Part shown: piece after piece, positions 49,257-57,938 of the stretch | Position numbering within the stretch: the first letter of the stretch is position 1 | Layout: each line of letters begins with the position of its first letter | Assembly (NCBI GenBank): GCA_964527995.1 | Contig: CAZGRP010000019.1 | Location: 5,807 to 69,806, forward strand | DNA length: 64,000 nucleotides | Direction: 5' to 3' | From: CAZGRP01 sp964527995 | Lineage (GTDB): Bacteria > Zhuqueibacterota > Zhuqueibacteria > Oceanimicrobiales > CAZGRP01 | Notes under the pieces: model-generated | What the model was told of the DNA's origin: nothing | What the model saw: only the letters and a program-made list of their open reading frames with translations | The model's database searches: none | Position numbers and translations under genes: made by a program

Positions 49257-50102
49257 TCAGAAAACCCAGCCGAGGAGGAACGAGGCGGCAAGATAAGAGA
49301 ACGCCTCGATGGCCGCCGCTCCGACGTTCGGTTTTTCCTGGTTCACCAGCTCGTTGGTCAGACGTTCGCCGGGAAGCAACACCTTATCGGTCACAAAGCG
49401 GATGATCGGCAGCAACACAAGGCCGAAAATCACAAAGCCGAAGAACTGGCCAAGGTTTGTGCTCCAGGAAACGAAATCGCCGTTGAGACCGATGCGGATG
49501 ACGTTCCCGATCGCCATGAGCATGCCGGCGAAAGCCACGCCGACGGCAACGTTGTCCTTTTCGATCTCTGCGTACACGTCAAAGGGTGTGATCCAGTTGT
49601 AAATCACACCGGCAAGCACGAGAACCACCTGCCCCAGCAGCCAGAACACCGAGGCCGTAATGAGATCGCCGCCCTCGCCGGAGACAGCGCCGGCGATGAC
49701 CAGTCCGATGGCAATATGGTTGCCAGCCACCACCGCTCCGGTACCGACGTTCCGATCCTCGATGATCTCTTTCTCGTTGTTGAACTTATACAGAATCAGG
49801 TGATCGTTGATGAAAGCGGAGAGATTCAGCAAGACGATCGAGGCGATGCCATAGAAGACGATATCGAGCAGGTCATCCACAAGGCCTGAAGAAGGGCCGA
49901 TGAGAACGCCGCCGATGGCCAGGATGAGCCCGAAGTAGTAGCCGACCATCGCCAGGGCAAGGGCGAAGTTGTCGCGCTCGACCAGCTCGTCACGCAGAAC
50001 GAACCGAGGATGAAGTCGGTCGAACACCCACTTGCCCAGGAAAAAAAGGAAAAACACCGCGACCAGATAGATCAGAGCCGTCACCACTTGATCGGCCGTC
50101 AT
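49257..50102 (-). CDS. DUF350 integral membrane protein
   Basis: 281 residues. Two DUF350 repeats of four helices each, e.g. DNFALALAMVGYYFGLILAI and DNVAVGVAFAGMLMAIGNVI. Each repeat has the D-N-x-A-x-x-x-x-x-G motif. E. coli YjfL has one copy, encoded near the PspA-like YjfJ. Starts 18 bases after the stop of the lipoprotein gene. Confidence 0.88.
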   Translation of the reverse strand: MTADQVVTALIYLVAVFFLFFLGKWVFDRLHPRFVLRDELVERDNFALALAMVGYYFGLILAIGGVLIGPSSGLVDDLLDIVFYGIASIVLLNLSAFINDHLILYKFNNEKEIIEDRNVGTGAVVAGNHIAIGLVIAGAVSGEGGDLITASVFWLLGQVVLVLAGVIYNWITPFDVYAEIEKDNVAVGVAFAGMLMAIGNVIRIGLNGDFVSWSTNLGQFFGFVIFGLVLLPIIRFVTDKVLLPGERLTNELVNQEKPNVGAAAIEAFSYLAASFLLGWVF

Positions 50103-50120
50103 TGTGACCTCCCTTTCTGC

Positions 50121-50840
50121 CTACTTACCAAACCCACCGCTGCGCCGGCGAAAACCGCTCATCCTGCTTCGCCGCACTCTCTGTTTCACCTTCTGAGAAA
50201 AGCGAGCCTTGCGAGCCAACTGCCGCTGCTGGCGGCGCTCGTAGAACGACTTGTTGGTATACTTCGTGTACTTCCCGGTCGTGCCGTATTCGCGATTGCG
50301 ACCAAAGTAGGGCCGGCCACGAGAGGTATACCGGCGGTAGTCATTGTAGTCGGTGCGATAGATCGGCCTGCCGAGCATCCCAAACATCTGGCTGAAGAAG
50401 GCCCACTTGCCGTAGAATTCCCAGAAGGAGTTGCCCCTCTCGTCGCGCCGCCAGGTGCCATATCTCGGATCGCCGACATACTGGTATCCCGGTGGATACG
50501 GTGTGTCGACCACCTTGCCGTCGCGTTTCTTGGAGACCAACACCATGCCCAGATAGTTGTAGTATTTCTGGTACACCTTGCGGCTTACCTTGTACCAGTC
50601 TGTGATCTGGGTTTGGTAGACCAGGCTGTCGGGGATACCGGTCTCCTGGCCGACGACAATCTTGTAGCGGTGGTAATAGTCCTTAAAGAAATTCCCCTCC
50701 ACCTTCATGTCCTGCAAGATGATGGAGTACTCCGGGTACCCGGCCACCTGTCGCTTCAGCCGTTCCAAGGGCGGCTGCCCCGCACACGACACGACGGCCA
50801 GAGCCAGGAGAAGCAGCAAAAACACCGGCCCTCTTTTCAC
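50121..50840 (-). CDS. Predicted lipoprotein with Arg/Tyr-rich C-terminus
   Basis: 239 residues. Signal peptide with lipobox LLLALAVVSCAG, so the Cys would be lipidated. The body is rich in Tyr (KDYYHRYKIVVGQETG, YQKYYNYLGMVLVSKKRDGK), and the last 70 residues are strongly basic (RQQRQLARKARFSQKVKQRV and FRRRSGGFGK). No family recognised. I use the GTG at 50840 (AAGGAGGG upstream). Lies between DUF350 and DUF4178 genes. Confidence 0.7.
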   Translation of the reverse strand: MKRGPVFLLLLLALAVVSCAGQPPLERLKRQVAGYPEYSIILQDMKVEGNFFKDYYHRYKIVVGQETGIPDSLVYQTQITDWYKVSRKVYQKYYNYLGMVLVSKKRDGKVVDTPYPPGYQYVGDPRYGTWRRDERGNSFWEFYGKWAFFSQMFGMLGRPIYRTDYNDYRRYTSRGRPYFGRNREYGTTGKYTKYTNKSFYERRQQRQLARKARFSQKVKQRVRRSRMSGFRRRSGGFGK

Positions 50841-50998
50841 GACGATACCCTCCTTCTGAATGGATCCAATCGGTGCCAAAGCACATCAATTCCGCACAGG
50901 CCAAACTCGCCCGGGGCGTCCCTAAGGTCTCCTTTCAATGTCGTTGCGGCGAAGCCGGTAACGACAAACCCATCGATGCTCGCCTTTGTCGGACAGCC

Positions 50999-51544
50999 TC
51001 ATACTGACTCTCCACCGGGCAGGATGTTCGAGAACTGGTACTCCTCGACGTAGTAGCCCTCCGCGGCCTCGAACTCGGTCTCGCCCCACTGTTCGATGGT
51101 CACGAAGTGCTCGTCCTCTTCGTCGATAAAGTCCCAGTAGATGAACTCCTTGCCAGGCCCTTTGCCGCCCTCAAACACGAGCCCTGGCCCCGACTCATCG
51201 AGGTAATACGTCCTTCCTTTATAGACAATCTGATCAGGCGGATCTTCGTGCTCGATAATATACTCGCGTACATTGCCCTCGATCGCCCCGATGGGGATTT
51301 TGCGTGAAAGCGCCCACTCGACCTCGTCGTCTTCCGAGCGCTCCAGGTACCACTTTTCTCGGCCCGACGTCAGCTCCCATTCCTCGGTAACGTAGCCTTC
51401 GCCGAAGTCGTAGCGGTTGTAGTCGGTCACTTCCCAGGTCTTGAGATCGTAGTCGACAAAGTAGCCGACCCGCAGCTTCGAGAGCACAAGATCCCTGAGC
51501 GGGTCAAATTCCTCTTCCTTTTCTTTCTTCTTGAAGAATCCCAT
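50999..51544 (-). CDS. DUF4178 domain protein
   Basis: 181 residues. DLVLSKLRVGYFVDYDLKTW, EVTDYNRYDFGEGYVTEEWE, TYYLDESGPGLVFEGG, then FIYWDFIDEEDEHFVTIEQW, an acidic beta-rich domain typical of DUF4178. Function unknown, but the family recurs with PspA, DUF350 and spermidine-synthase-like genes. The ATG at 51544 has AAGGAGG nine bases upstream. Confidence 0.8.
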   Translation of the reverse strand: MGFFKKKEKEEEFDPLRDLVLSKLRVGYFVDYDLKTWEVTDYNRYDFGEGYVTEEWELTSGREKWYLERSEDDEVEWALSRKIPIGAIEGNVREYIIEHEDPPDQIVYKGRTYYLDESGPGLVFEGGKGPGKEFIYWDFIDEEDEHFVTIEQWGETEFEAAEGYYVEEYQFSNILPGGESV

Positions 51545-51660
51545 ATGGATCAACCTCCTTGGCTATCGAATAACTTGCAGGCTTGATCTGGCCTGCCTGT
51601 TGTGTCTTTTTCTGCAAACATCCTCACAAGCATCGCGGACCGGCAGCGAGCGCGGAAACC

Positions 51661-52293
51661 TTACTGCTTGTTCGCGCCCTGCGTGCCGGTAAAATCCACT
51701 TTCGGCGCCTTTTCAGCGCCTGGCGCGGCTTCGAAAGTCGGTCTCGGCTCGAAGCCAAACATGCGGGCAAAGAAATTGGTCGGGAACTGGCGTACTTTGG
51801 TGTTGTAGCGCCGCACCACCTCGTTGTAGCGCCGCCGCTCCACTGCAATACGGTTTTCAGTGCCTTCGAGTTGTGCCATCAAGGTCTGGAAGTTCTCACT
51901 GGCCTTCAGGTCAGGATAGCGCTCCACCACCACCAACAGGCGCGCCAGGGCACTGGACAGTTGCTGCTGTGCTCGCTCGAATTGTGCCATCTTTTGGGGA
52001 TCGTTGATGATGTCGCCGACATTGAGTTCCGGCCGCGTGGCGCTGGCGCGGGCTTGAACCACAGCCTGCAACGTCTCGCGTTCGTGCGCCGCGTATCCCT
52101 TGACAGTCTCCACCAGATTGGGGATCAGATCATAACGCCGCTGGTAGACATTCTCCACCTGGGCCCAGGCCGCCTTGACCTCTTCATCGAGGCTCACCAG
52201 CTCGTTGTATGTGTTCATGATCGATGTGTAAACGATCAGAAACAGCACGACGACGATGCCGATGCCGATCAGCCACTTCGTGCCTCGTCTCAT
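51661..52293 (-). CDS. LemA family protein
   Basis: 210 residues. N-terminal helix (KWLIGIGIVVVLFLIVYTSI) and the LemA core: NTYNELVSLDEEVKAAWAQV, ENVYQRRYDLIPNLVETVKG and ENFQTLMAQLEGTENRIAVE. LemA proteins are membrane-anchored coiled-coil proteins often next to TPM-domain genes, as here. Confidence 0.94.
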   Translation of the reverse strand: MRRGTKWLIGIGIVVVLFLIVYTSIMNTYNELVSLDEEVKAAWAQVENVYQRRYDLIPNLVETVKGYAAHERETLQAVVQARASATRPELNVGDIINDPQKMAQFERAQQQLSSALARLLVVVERYPDLKASENFQTLMAQLEGTENRIAVERRRYNEVVRRYNTKVRQFPTNFFARMFGFEPRPTFEAAPGAEKAPKVDFTGTQGANKQ

Positions 52294-52469
52294 AGTTTCC
52301 TCCCATCGTATTCAAGGCCTCGACCCTCAGCGCAGACCGGGGCGCCGCATTCTGCATCTGCTGACAAACCTCGCTGCAGTCTCACACAAGCCACCGCAGC
52401 GGGGCAGCCGTCCTTCCACAGGACCCCAATCAGGCTCGTGCCGGGTTGTGCCGGATTGATGCGGCCCAC

Positions 52470-53195
52470 CTACATGGCGTCGACGATCTTGTAGATCTTC
52501 TCCATCTCATGCAGGTAAGCTTCCGTCAAGTCGACCAGTTGGGTGCGGTACCCTTTCCATTCTTCGCCACGCAAGGCGCGGAGCTTGTCAAAAAGGCTGC
52601 CATCGAGCTCGAACACGTCGGTCACCGAGCGGATCACCGCCGCACTGGTGTCTGGAATCGGTTGGTCCTTGTAGTACAAGATGCCAACAAAGATCGATGT
52701 CAGCGACGTCAGTGAGGCCAGCAGCACTCGACGCAGCGCCTTCTTGTCGCGGCCGAAGGCCAGGTACGATTGCCACAGATGCAGCGCCTTGCCCTTGGTC
52801 TCACGCTCGAGCTGCAGCCGCAGGTTGGATTTGTCGAATTGCAACCCCACGAGCACATCTTCACCCTGGATCACTTTGTGGTAGCGCTGCATATTGATGA
52901 ACTCGATCGGGAAGCTATCGAGCGAGGAAGCGATGTATTCGCGGGTCATGAACAGCGGCACGGCGACAGCCCTTTTGCGCCAGCGATCCGCCACCTCCAG
53001 GCAGCGACCCAGGCGGCGCATGCCCTCCTCGCTGACCACCAACAGAAAGTTGATATCGGATACGCCCTTGACGTACTCGCCCCTGGCTGCGCTACCGTAG
53101 AGGATGACTGCAACCAGGTCGCCGCCGAACACGTGGCCGTAATCGCGGGCGACCTCTTCGAAGACTTCTTCAGGATTATGAGGAATCCGTGCCAA
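52470..53195 (-). CDS. Nucleotidyltransferase-like protein with altered catalytic motif
   Basis: 241 residues. The minimal nucleotidyltransferase fold appears as VAVILYGSAARGEYVKG followed by VSDINFLLVV. The second Asp of the GS..SDxD motif is Asn here, so activity may be lost or altered. An unknown helical domain follows with a hydrophobic segment (VLLASLTSLTSIFVGILYY), suggesting membrane attachment. The start is a TTG at 53195, with GGAGAG upstream; a longer frame through the TPM gene is rejected. Placed between LemA and TPM genes. Confidence 0.7.
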   Translation of the reverse strand: MARIPHNPEEVFEEVARDYGHVFGGDLVAVILYGSAARGEYVKGVSDINFLLVVSEEGMRRLGRCLEVADRWRKRAVAVPLFMTREYIASSLDSFPIEFINMQRYHKVIQGEDVLVGLQFDKSNLRLQLERETKGKALHLWQSYLAFGRDKKALRRVLLASLTSLTSIFVGILYYKDQPIPDTSAAVIRSVTDVFELDGSLFDKLRALRGEEWKGYRTQLVDLTEAYLHEMEKIYKIVDAM

Positions 53196-53229
53196 TATCT
53201 GCTCTCCGAAAAGAGATAAAGATTCGCGG

Positions 53230-53994
53230 CTAGTAACCTCCTCCAGCTCCACCACCTCCGCTGGCGCCGCCGCCAAAACCGCCAAATCCACCACCAAAGC
53301 CGCCTCCACCACCCCAGCCACCACCGTACCACGGTCCGCCCCAGTACCAAAAGCCGGAACGACGACGACGGCCCCTGCCGAGTAGGAGGAAGGGCAACAA
53401 GAACAGCAGCAAGAGCCAGACAGCGGAGAGAGGCTGCCCGCCGCCCTCACCCTCAGGCGCACGCGACGGCGCCAGAAGGACGGCACCAGTGATCTCCACA
53501 CCCGCGGCCTCGGCGATACGGCCTGCCAGAGCCCGTACCGCCTCGTAGAAGCCTCTGCCGTAAAGACCGGCGCGCAAGTTCGGCGCCAGGATGTCGCGGT
53601 AGACACGATGGGCGTAGGCATCCGGTATGATGGCCTCCAGACCGTACCCTACTTCAATCCACACCCGGCGCTCGCCCACGGCATTGAAGATCAGCACACC
53701 ATTGTCTTTGCCCTTCTCGCCGATCCCCCAGGCTTCAAACAGCCGATTGGCGTAGTCCTTGTAGTCCTCGTCGCCAATCGTCGGCATCGTCACCACGACG
53801 ATCTCCGCCCCGGTCTTCTGCTTCACTTCCAGGGCCAGAGCTTCGATCTTCTGCTTCGAGGCCTCGTCGATGACGTTGGCGAAATCGTTGACGTAGCCAA
53901 CAGGCTTGGGGAACTTGATCTGCCCTGCCGCCGCAACGGCGACAACCAGCATCCACAACGTCGTCGTAGACGCAAGTCGACCCGGGTACGCCAT
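53230..53994 (-). CDS. TPM domain protein with Gly-rich tail
   Basis: 254 residues. Signal peptide (TTLWMLVVAVAAAGQ), TPM domain (GYVNDFANVIDEASKQKIEA, LEVKQKTGAEIVVVTMPTIG, DYANRLFEAWGIGEKGKDNG, VWIEVGYGLEAIIPDAYAHR), a membrane helix (VWLLLLFLLPFLLLGRGRRR) and a glycine/tryptophan-rich end. Such proteins are commonly paired with LemA. First gene of the long PspA unit, about 105 bases below a strong promoter. Confidence 0.92.
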   Translation of the reverse strand: MAYPGRLASTTTLWMLVVAVAAAGQIKFPKPVGYVNDFANVIDEASKQKIEALALEVKQKTGAEIVVVTMPTIGDEDYKDYANRLFEAWGIGEKGKDNGVLIFNAVGERRVWIEVGYGLEAIIPDAYAHRVYRDILAPNLRAGLYGRGFYEAVRALAGRIAEAAGVEITGAVLLAPSRAPEGEGGGQPLSAVWLLLLFLLPFLLLGRGRRRRSGFWYWGGPWYGGGWGGGGGFGGGFGGFGGGASGGGGAGGGY

Positions 53995-54102
53995 TGGGGA
54001 TCGAACGTGCACAGCAGGTCCTTCCAGGTTCGAAGAGGTGGATGCGCTGCCGGTACGGCACGCCTGGCAGCTTCTGCGGGGCTGTCACAAATCTAGCTTT
54101 TC

Positions 54103-54131
54103 AAGATAGACAATACCCCATGAAATGTCAA
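54103..54131 (-). promoter_or_regulatory. Strong sigma-70 promoter of the PspA-TPM operon
   Basis: Minus-strand TTGACA (54126-54131), 17-base spacer, TATCTT (54103-54108). The perfect -35 and ideal spacing make this one of the best promoters in the window. It would drive the genes from 53994 down to 44519. Confidence 0.75.
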
Positions 54132-54278
54132 GGCGATTCCATCCGCAACACGCGGAGCGCCGCTCCGGCACGGACTCGGCTTCCCGGCCCTGTCGCGGTC
54201 GAGACCGTACCGGAAGAGAAGGAAGGTTGCAGCATTCAGAATACGATCCGTTCGGGGCAAAGACCCGATCTATGCGGA

Positions 54279-54506
54279 TTACGGACGGCCCGGCTTCTCC
54301 TCGACGCTCGCCGGAGCGATGAGCAGATTCAGCTCCTCGGCCACCTGGGCGATCTCGGCGTCCGTCATCCCTTTCTCACGTGCATTCTGCTCCAAGGTTC
54401 CACACGCCGGTTCGCCGCAGGCCATGCAGGTGATGCCCTTTTCCATCGACGGGCGCATGAGTTGCGAGTGCCCGGTGACGATCTCTTCAAAGGACTGACG
54501 TTGTAT
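54279..54506 (-). CDS. Small DUF1858-like protein, start codon unusual
   Basis: Up to 75 residues: QSFEEIVTGHSQLM, then MEKGITCMACGEPACGTLEQ and NAREKGMTDAEIAQVAEELN. The spacing of Cys and the ...LEQ.A...G pattern resemble DUF1858 domains. GGAGGA (54511-54516) sits four bases before an ATA codon at 54506; the only in-frame ATGs (54458 and 54446) would cut into the domain. Start by ATA, or an indel near the start, is therefore possible. Too short for automated calling. Confidence 0.5.
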   Translation of the reverse strand: MQRQSFEEIVTGHSQLMRPSMEKGITCMACGEPACGTLEQNAREKGMTDAEIAQVAEELNLLIAPASVEEKPGRP

Positions 54507-54624
54507 GCAGTCCTCCAGGGACTACCAGGTGGCCTACACGCCTACCAGGGCGTTATACGATAGGGCTTGACCGGCAAATCGCCAATAGGACCCACACCGA
54601 GGCTTGGTCCCGTAAATCAAACCT

Positions 54625-55050
54625 TCAATCTCCAGCGGGCACAATCGTGTGACGAAACGTGATTTGAGCTGCCTTGCTCAGCATGGCACTCACCGAGCAA
54701 TACTTGTCCTTCGACAGCTCAATCGCCCGCATGACCTTGTCCTCGGGGATGTCGGTGCCAGTAACACGGTACTCGAGCTCGATCGTGGTGAACACCTTGG
54801 GCACCTCGTCGGCCTCCTCGGCGCTCACTCTGATCTCGAGGTGGTCGAAATCGACCCGCATCTTCTTGAGGATCGAGACGACGTCGACGCCGCTGCACGC
54901 CGCCAGACCGATCAACACCAGCTCTTTCGGCCGAACAGCTGAACCGCCGCCCTCGGCAGCGGAGGCACCATCCACCACGATAGCTCGACTCGAATCTGCC
55001 TCACCGACAAACTGCAGACCTTCCACCCACTTCACACGTGCATGCCTCAT
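54625..55050 (-). CDS. OsmC family protein
   Basis: 141 residues. VRPKELVLIGLAACSGVDVV carries the conserved Cys of the family, and CSVSAMLSKAA with its Cys comes later (KDKYCSVSAML), so both redox cysteines seem present. Likely hydroperoxide or thiol reductase of the YhfA-like group. The second OsmC gene of the window; the two are only distantly similar. Confidence 0.9.
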   Translation of the reverse strand: MRHARVKWVEGLQFVGEADSSRAIVVDGASAAEGGGSAVRPKELVLIGLAACSGVDVVSILKKMRVDFDHLEIRVSAEEADEVPKVFTTIELEYRVTGTDIPEDKVMRAIELSKDKYCSVSAMLSKAAQITFRHTIVPAGD

Positions 55051-55262
55051 GGATACTCTCCTTTCCTTCTTACGTGTTCAGCCATCCGCAGGAGCGCGGC
55101 CCGATCGGCCACCGGCCCCATCCGGGACCAGCCAGGAGCCTCTGGCTTCATCCTGCCCCCGAGACGTCGGGCATATGACGGCTACGAATACCTGGTACGT
55201 GACACTCCGCCGCCATCGCGATGGTAGCCAGAGGGAAGCCTGTTCGCTCGCCACTGCTTTCC

Positions 55263-56069
55263 TCAAGCCAGGCCCTTGAGCAGGTAGCCGATCCCGTAGG
55301 CAACGAGGGCGGCGGTGCCGGCCACGAACAGCATCTCCAAACCCGAAACCCACCACCTCTTGCCGGTGACATAAGTTCGTAGCGAGCCGACCGCGAAGAT
55401 GGTCAATGCGGTGAACAGAATAGCGCTGCCGAACGCATGCCGCGCAAAGAAGGGAGTCCAATAGGAAAGAACGTAGGCAAGTAGCGGCACGAACCCCGCG
55501 ATGACAAACGACACGAACGTCATCAGACCTGACTTGAAGGGCGAGCCCTGCTCGGGCAGGATGTGCAACTCCTCGAGCATCATCGTTTCCACCCAGCGGT
55601 CCTTGTCGGCGGTGATCACCTCCACGACCTGATCGAGCAACTGGCCGGAAAAGCCTTTGGCCGCGTAGATACGGCGCACTTCTTCTTTCTCCCCTTCAGG
55701 GATGTGTTCGATTTCCCATGTTTCCCTCGCCCTCTCACGCCGCTGGTAGTCCAGCTCCGACTTGGAACCGAGATAGTTCCCCACCGCCATCGACAGGCCA
55801 TCGCCAAACAGATTGGCAAATCCCAGGATCAGCACGATCCCCGGCGACAGCGCGGCACCGGCCACTCCGGAGACTACGGCAAAGGTGGTGACCAGGCCAT
55901 CGCTGGCACCGTAGACCATGTCGCCAATATAGCGCCCACCGAAAACGTTGTGGATCTCCGGCTCCTCAAGCGACTCTACGATACGCCCCGGTTCATGGGC
56001 CTTGCGCGCTGCTTCCAGATCGCGCCGGGCATACGCTCTTCTCGCTTCACGCAGTCGGTTCCAGAGCAT
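55263..56069 (-). CDS. VIT1/CCC1 family iron/manganese transporter
   Basis: 268 residues. DMVYGASDGLVTTFAVVSGV and ILGFANLFGDGLSMAVGNYL, then a charged helical segment (about 100-170) and three further helices. The Gly-Asp-Gly-x-Ser motif is typical of vacuolar iron transporter family members. Exports or sequesters Fe/Mn. CCGAGGAGGATGC precedes the ATG at 56069. Transcribed away from the plus-strand gene at 56316. Confidence 0.9.
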   Translation of the reverse strand: MLWNRLREARRAYARRDLEAARKAHEPGRIVESLEEPEIHNVFGGRYIGDMVYGASDGLVTTFAVVSGVAGAALSPGIVLILGFANLFGDGLSMAVGNYLGSKSELDYQRRERARETWEIEHIPEGEKEEVRRIYAAKGFSGQLLDQVVEVITADKDRWVETMMLEELHILPEQGSPFKSGLMTFVSFVIAGFVPLLAYVLSYWTPFFARHAFGSAILFTALTIFAVGSLRTYVTGKRWWVSGLEMLFVAGTAALVAYGIGYLLKGLA

Positions 56070-56228
56070 GCATCCTCCTCGGTCAAAGTCCGTCCGCAGG
56101 CCATTCTCAACTTTGGGAAAATCGCCCCATCTCAACGAACAAGGGGGCTTCGCCTCCCAACGGCGTAATATGCTGATCCATGATGACTTATCCAACACCC
56201 CGCGAGCGATTTTGAAATCAGGAAGTTA

Positions 56229-56259
56229 TGGCACGACCTTTGAACCAAACGAATGGTTC
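56229..56259 (+). promoter_or_regulatory. Candidate sigma-54-like promoter and adjacent inverted repeat
   Basis: TGGCAC (56229-56234), five bases, TTGA (56240-56243), near the sigma-54 pattern TGGCAC-N5-TTGC with one mismatch. The repeat GAACCA-N6-TGGTTC (56242-56259) follows. The start codon is about 60 bases downstream. It could drive the only plus-strand gene. Confidence 0.35.
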
Positions 56260-56315
56260 TGCGGTATGCAAATTACAGCCAGACAGGCAAGAGCAGCAAT
56301 CCAAAGGAGGGAGCC

Positions 56316-57425
56316 ATGCCAGATTTCGTGTCTGATGATGAACTCCGCGACCGTATCCGCGCATTTCTGCGGGTTCCAGCGGGGCAGCGCCGCGAGGACG
56401 AACGAATCGAGATTCTCAGCCAACTGGGCGTCCCGCATCCCGAGCATTTCGTCCACGCCGTGTGGTCGTCCAACTGGCCGCGCGGCATCGACCGCCTTCT
56501 CGATCCCGACAGCCTCTATTTCCGGCCGCTCGAATACGGTGACTTCCATTTCAAGTGGGCCCGCGGAGCGTTCAACCATCTGCCTCCTGCGGTGAAGACC
56601 CGCATCTTCGCGCTCAAGATCGAACCGACACAGTTCGAAGCCGCTCTGCGAGCACTGTGCGCCAAGCTCGGCATCGAGGTCCGTCGCTACAGCCTGCTCG
56701 ACGTCAACATCGCCGACAAAATCCACTCTGAGTGCAGTCTCACCGTATTGCTGAACGACCAGCTGGTGCGCACCATCGAGATCTCTCACTTCAAGCTCGC
56801 CGGTGAGGAGATCTTCGCCGCCCTGGCCGAACTGACCGGCGTCAAGATTGAGCCTGTGCACATCTACACGACGCCGCAAGGAACAAAAGTGGCGCTGGAG
56901 ACACGCATCAGCAAGCACTTCCTCTACTCTGAAGAGCTGGATGAGTCATTCTACCTGGAGAACTGGCATTTGCTGATCCGCAGCGCCGCGCAACAGGATG
57001 CTCTCGGCGATGCCGTCGGCAGCATCGCCCGCGACGTTCACTATCGTGTCACCGAGGGCGGCGAAGTCGTCACCACCCATCATCGCGAGCTGTTTCACGA
57101 CCTCTCCGGCTACACCTTCGGCTTCACCGAACCGATCTATCACTTTCTCGATGCCAAGCTGCCGGCATCCCTGTCCCTCTCTTCGCAGCCCCGGCTGATG
57201 TACCTGTTCAAGCAGTACCGCGACGCCTACGCGCAGAAGAACTCCGAGCTCCGCCGGATGTGGGACGAGATTCACGCCCTGCTGAATCGAATGCGGCCGC
57301 AGATCGAAGAATACCTCGGTGCTGGCAGCAACGTGGAGGCCGCCATACAGGGAGTGCGCCAGCGGCTGTTCCGCGATGTCGATGAGTGGCTGAACGCCAT
57401 CCTGGCGGTGTTCCTCAGCGAGTGA
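56316..57425 (+). CDS. Hypothetical protein, sole plus-strand gene of the window
   Basis: 369 residues, soluble, no signal peptide or helix. Ribosome site AAAGGAGG precedes MPDFVSDDELRDRIRAF. The product has IEILSQLGVPHPEHFVHAVW near residue 30, regular alpha/beta sequence and a helical end (FKQYRDAYAQKNSELRRMWD, VRQRLFRDVDEWLNAILAVF). I recognise no family. No partner gene is co-oriented. Codon use looks like its neighbours. Confidence 0.85.
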   Translation: MPDFVSDDELRDRIRAFLRVPAGQRREDERIEILSQLGVPHPEHFVHAVWSSNWPRGIDRLLDPDSLYFRPLEYGDFHFKWARGAFNHLPPAVKTRIFALKIEPTQFEAALRALCAKLGIEVRRYSLLDVNIADKIHSECSLTVLLNDQLVRTIEISHFKLAGEEIFAALAELTGVKIEPVHIYTTPQGTKVALETRISKHFLYSEELDESFYLENWHLLIRSAAQQDALGDAVGSIARDVHYRVTEGGEVVTTHHRELFHDLSGYTFGFTEPIYHFLDAKLPASLSLSSQPRLMYLFKQYRDAYAQKNSELRRMWDEIHALLNRMRPQIEEYLGAGSNVEAAIQGVRQRLFRDVDEWLNAILAVFLSE

Positions 57426-57938
57426 TGGCCCGCCCCCGGGCATTGCTCTGCAGGCAGTTGGCACGGGCCATTGACCATGGGTCGTTGGGTTGGGGATCGG
57501 CAATTGGGACTTGGGAAACAGGGCCGAGCAACGGTCGCCGGTCGGTCTTTGCGGCATGCTTCGGTGTTTGATTTGGCTTCGGTGCCCTTCCGTATCCACC
57601 CGTGGTGAACCAATGCATGTGCATCCGCGTCCACTCGCGACCCGGCACATCCATGCAAAGACGCAACGACGCCACGGGAAAACGGGAATTGGGAAGTTGC
57701 AGGTAGAAATCGGGGGTCGGGAAAGGNNNNNNNNNNNNNNNNNNNNNNNNNNNNNNNNNNNNNNNNNNNNNNNNNNNNNNNNNNNNNNNNNNNNNNNNNN
57801 NNNNNNNNNNNNNNNNNNNNNNNNNNCAACTCCTCCTCCGTCGTACATCGACCGGCGATCCGATCCGCTGGCCGCCGCCGTCTGTTGCACCCATACCCCT
57901 GATGCCATGATCCTTCCCCGGCCCGGTCCACCCAGTGC
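57426..57938. other. 513-base spacer with low-complexity repeat DNA and the second assembly gap
   Basis: Contains short-word repeats (GGGTTGGGGATCGGCAATTG, GGGAATTGGGAAGTTG, GCAAAGACGCAACGACGC) on the plus strand and no gene. The gap at 57727-57826 begins directly after such a repeat (GGTCGGGAAAGG), which suggests the repeat stopped the assembly. Confidence 0.6.
57727..57826. other. Assembly gap of 100 N
   Basis: Run of N of nominal length inside the spacer between the plus-strand gene and the large amidohydrolase gene. The true sequence and length are unknown. Confidence 0.99.

Noticed and set aside
53196..53621. Upstream extension of the nucleotidyltransferase frame through the TPM gene
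   Set aside because: The extension is the out-of-frame copy of the Gly-rich TPM tail. TTG at 53195 with GGAGAG gives a start just before the conserved domain.
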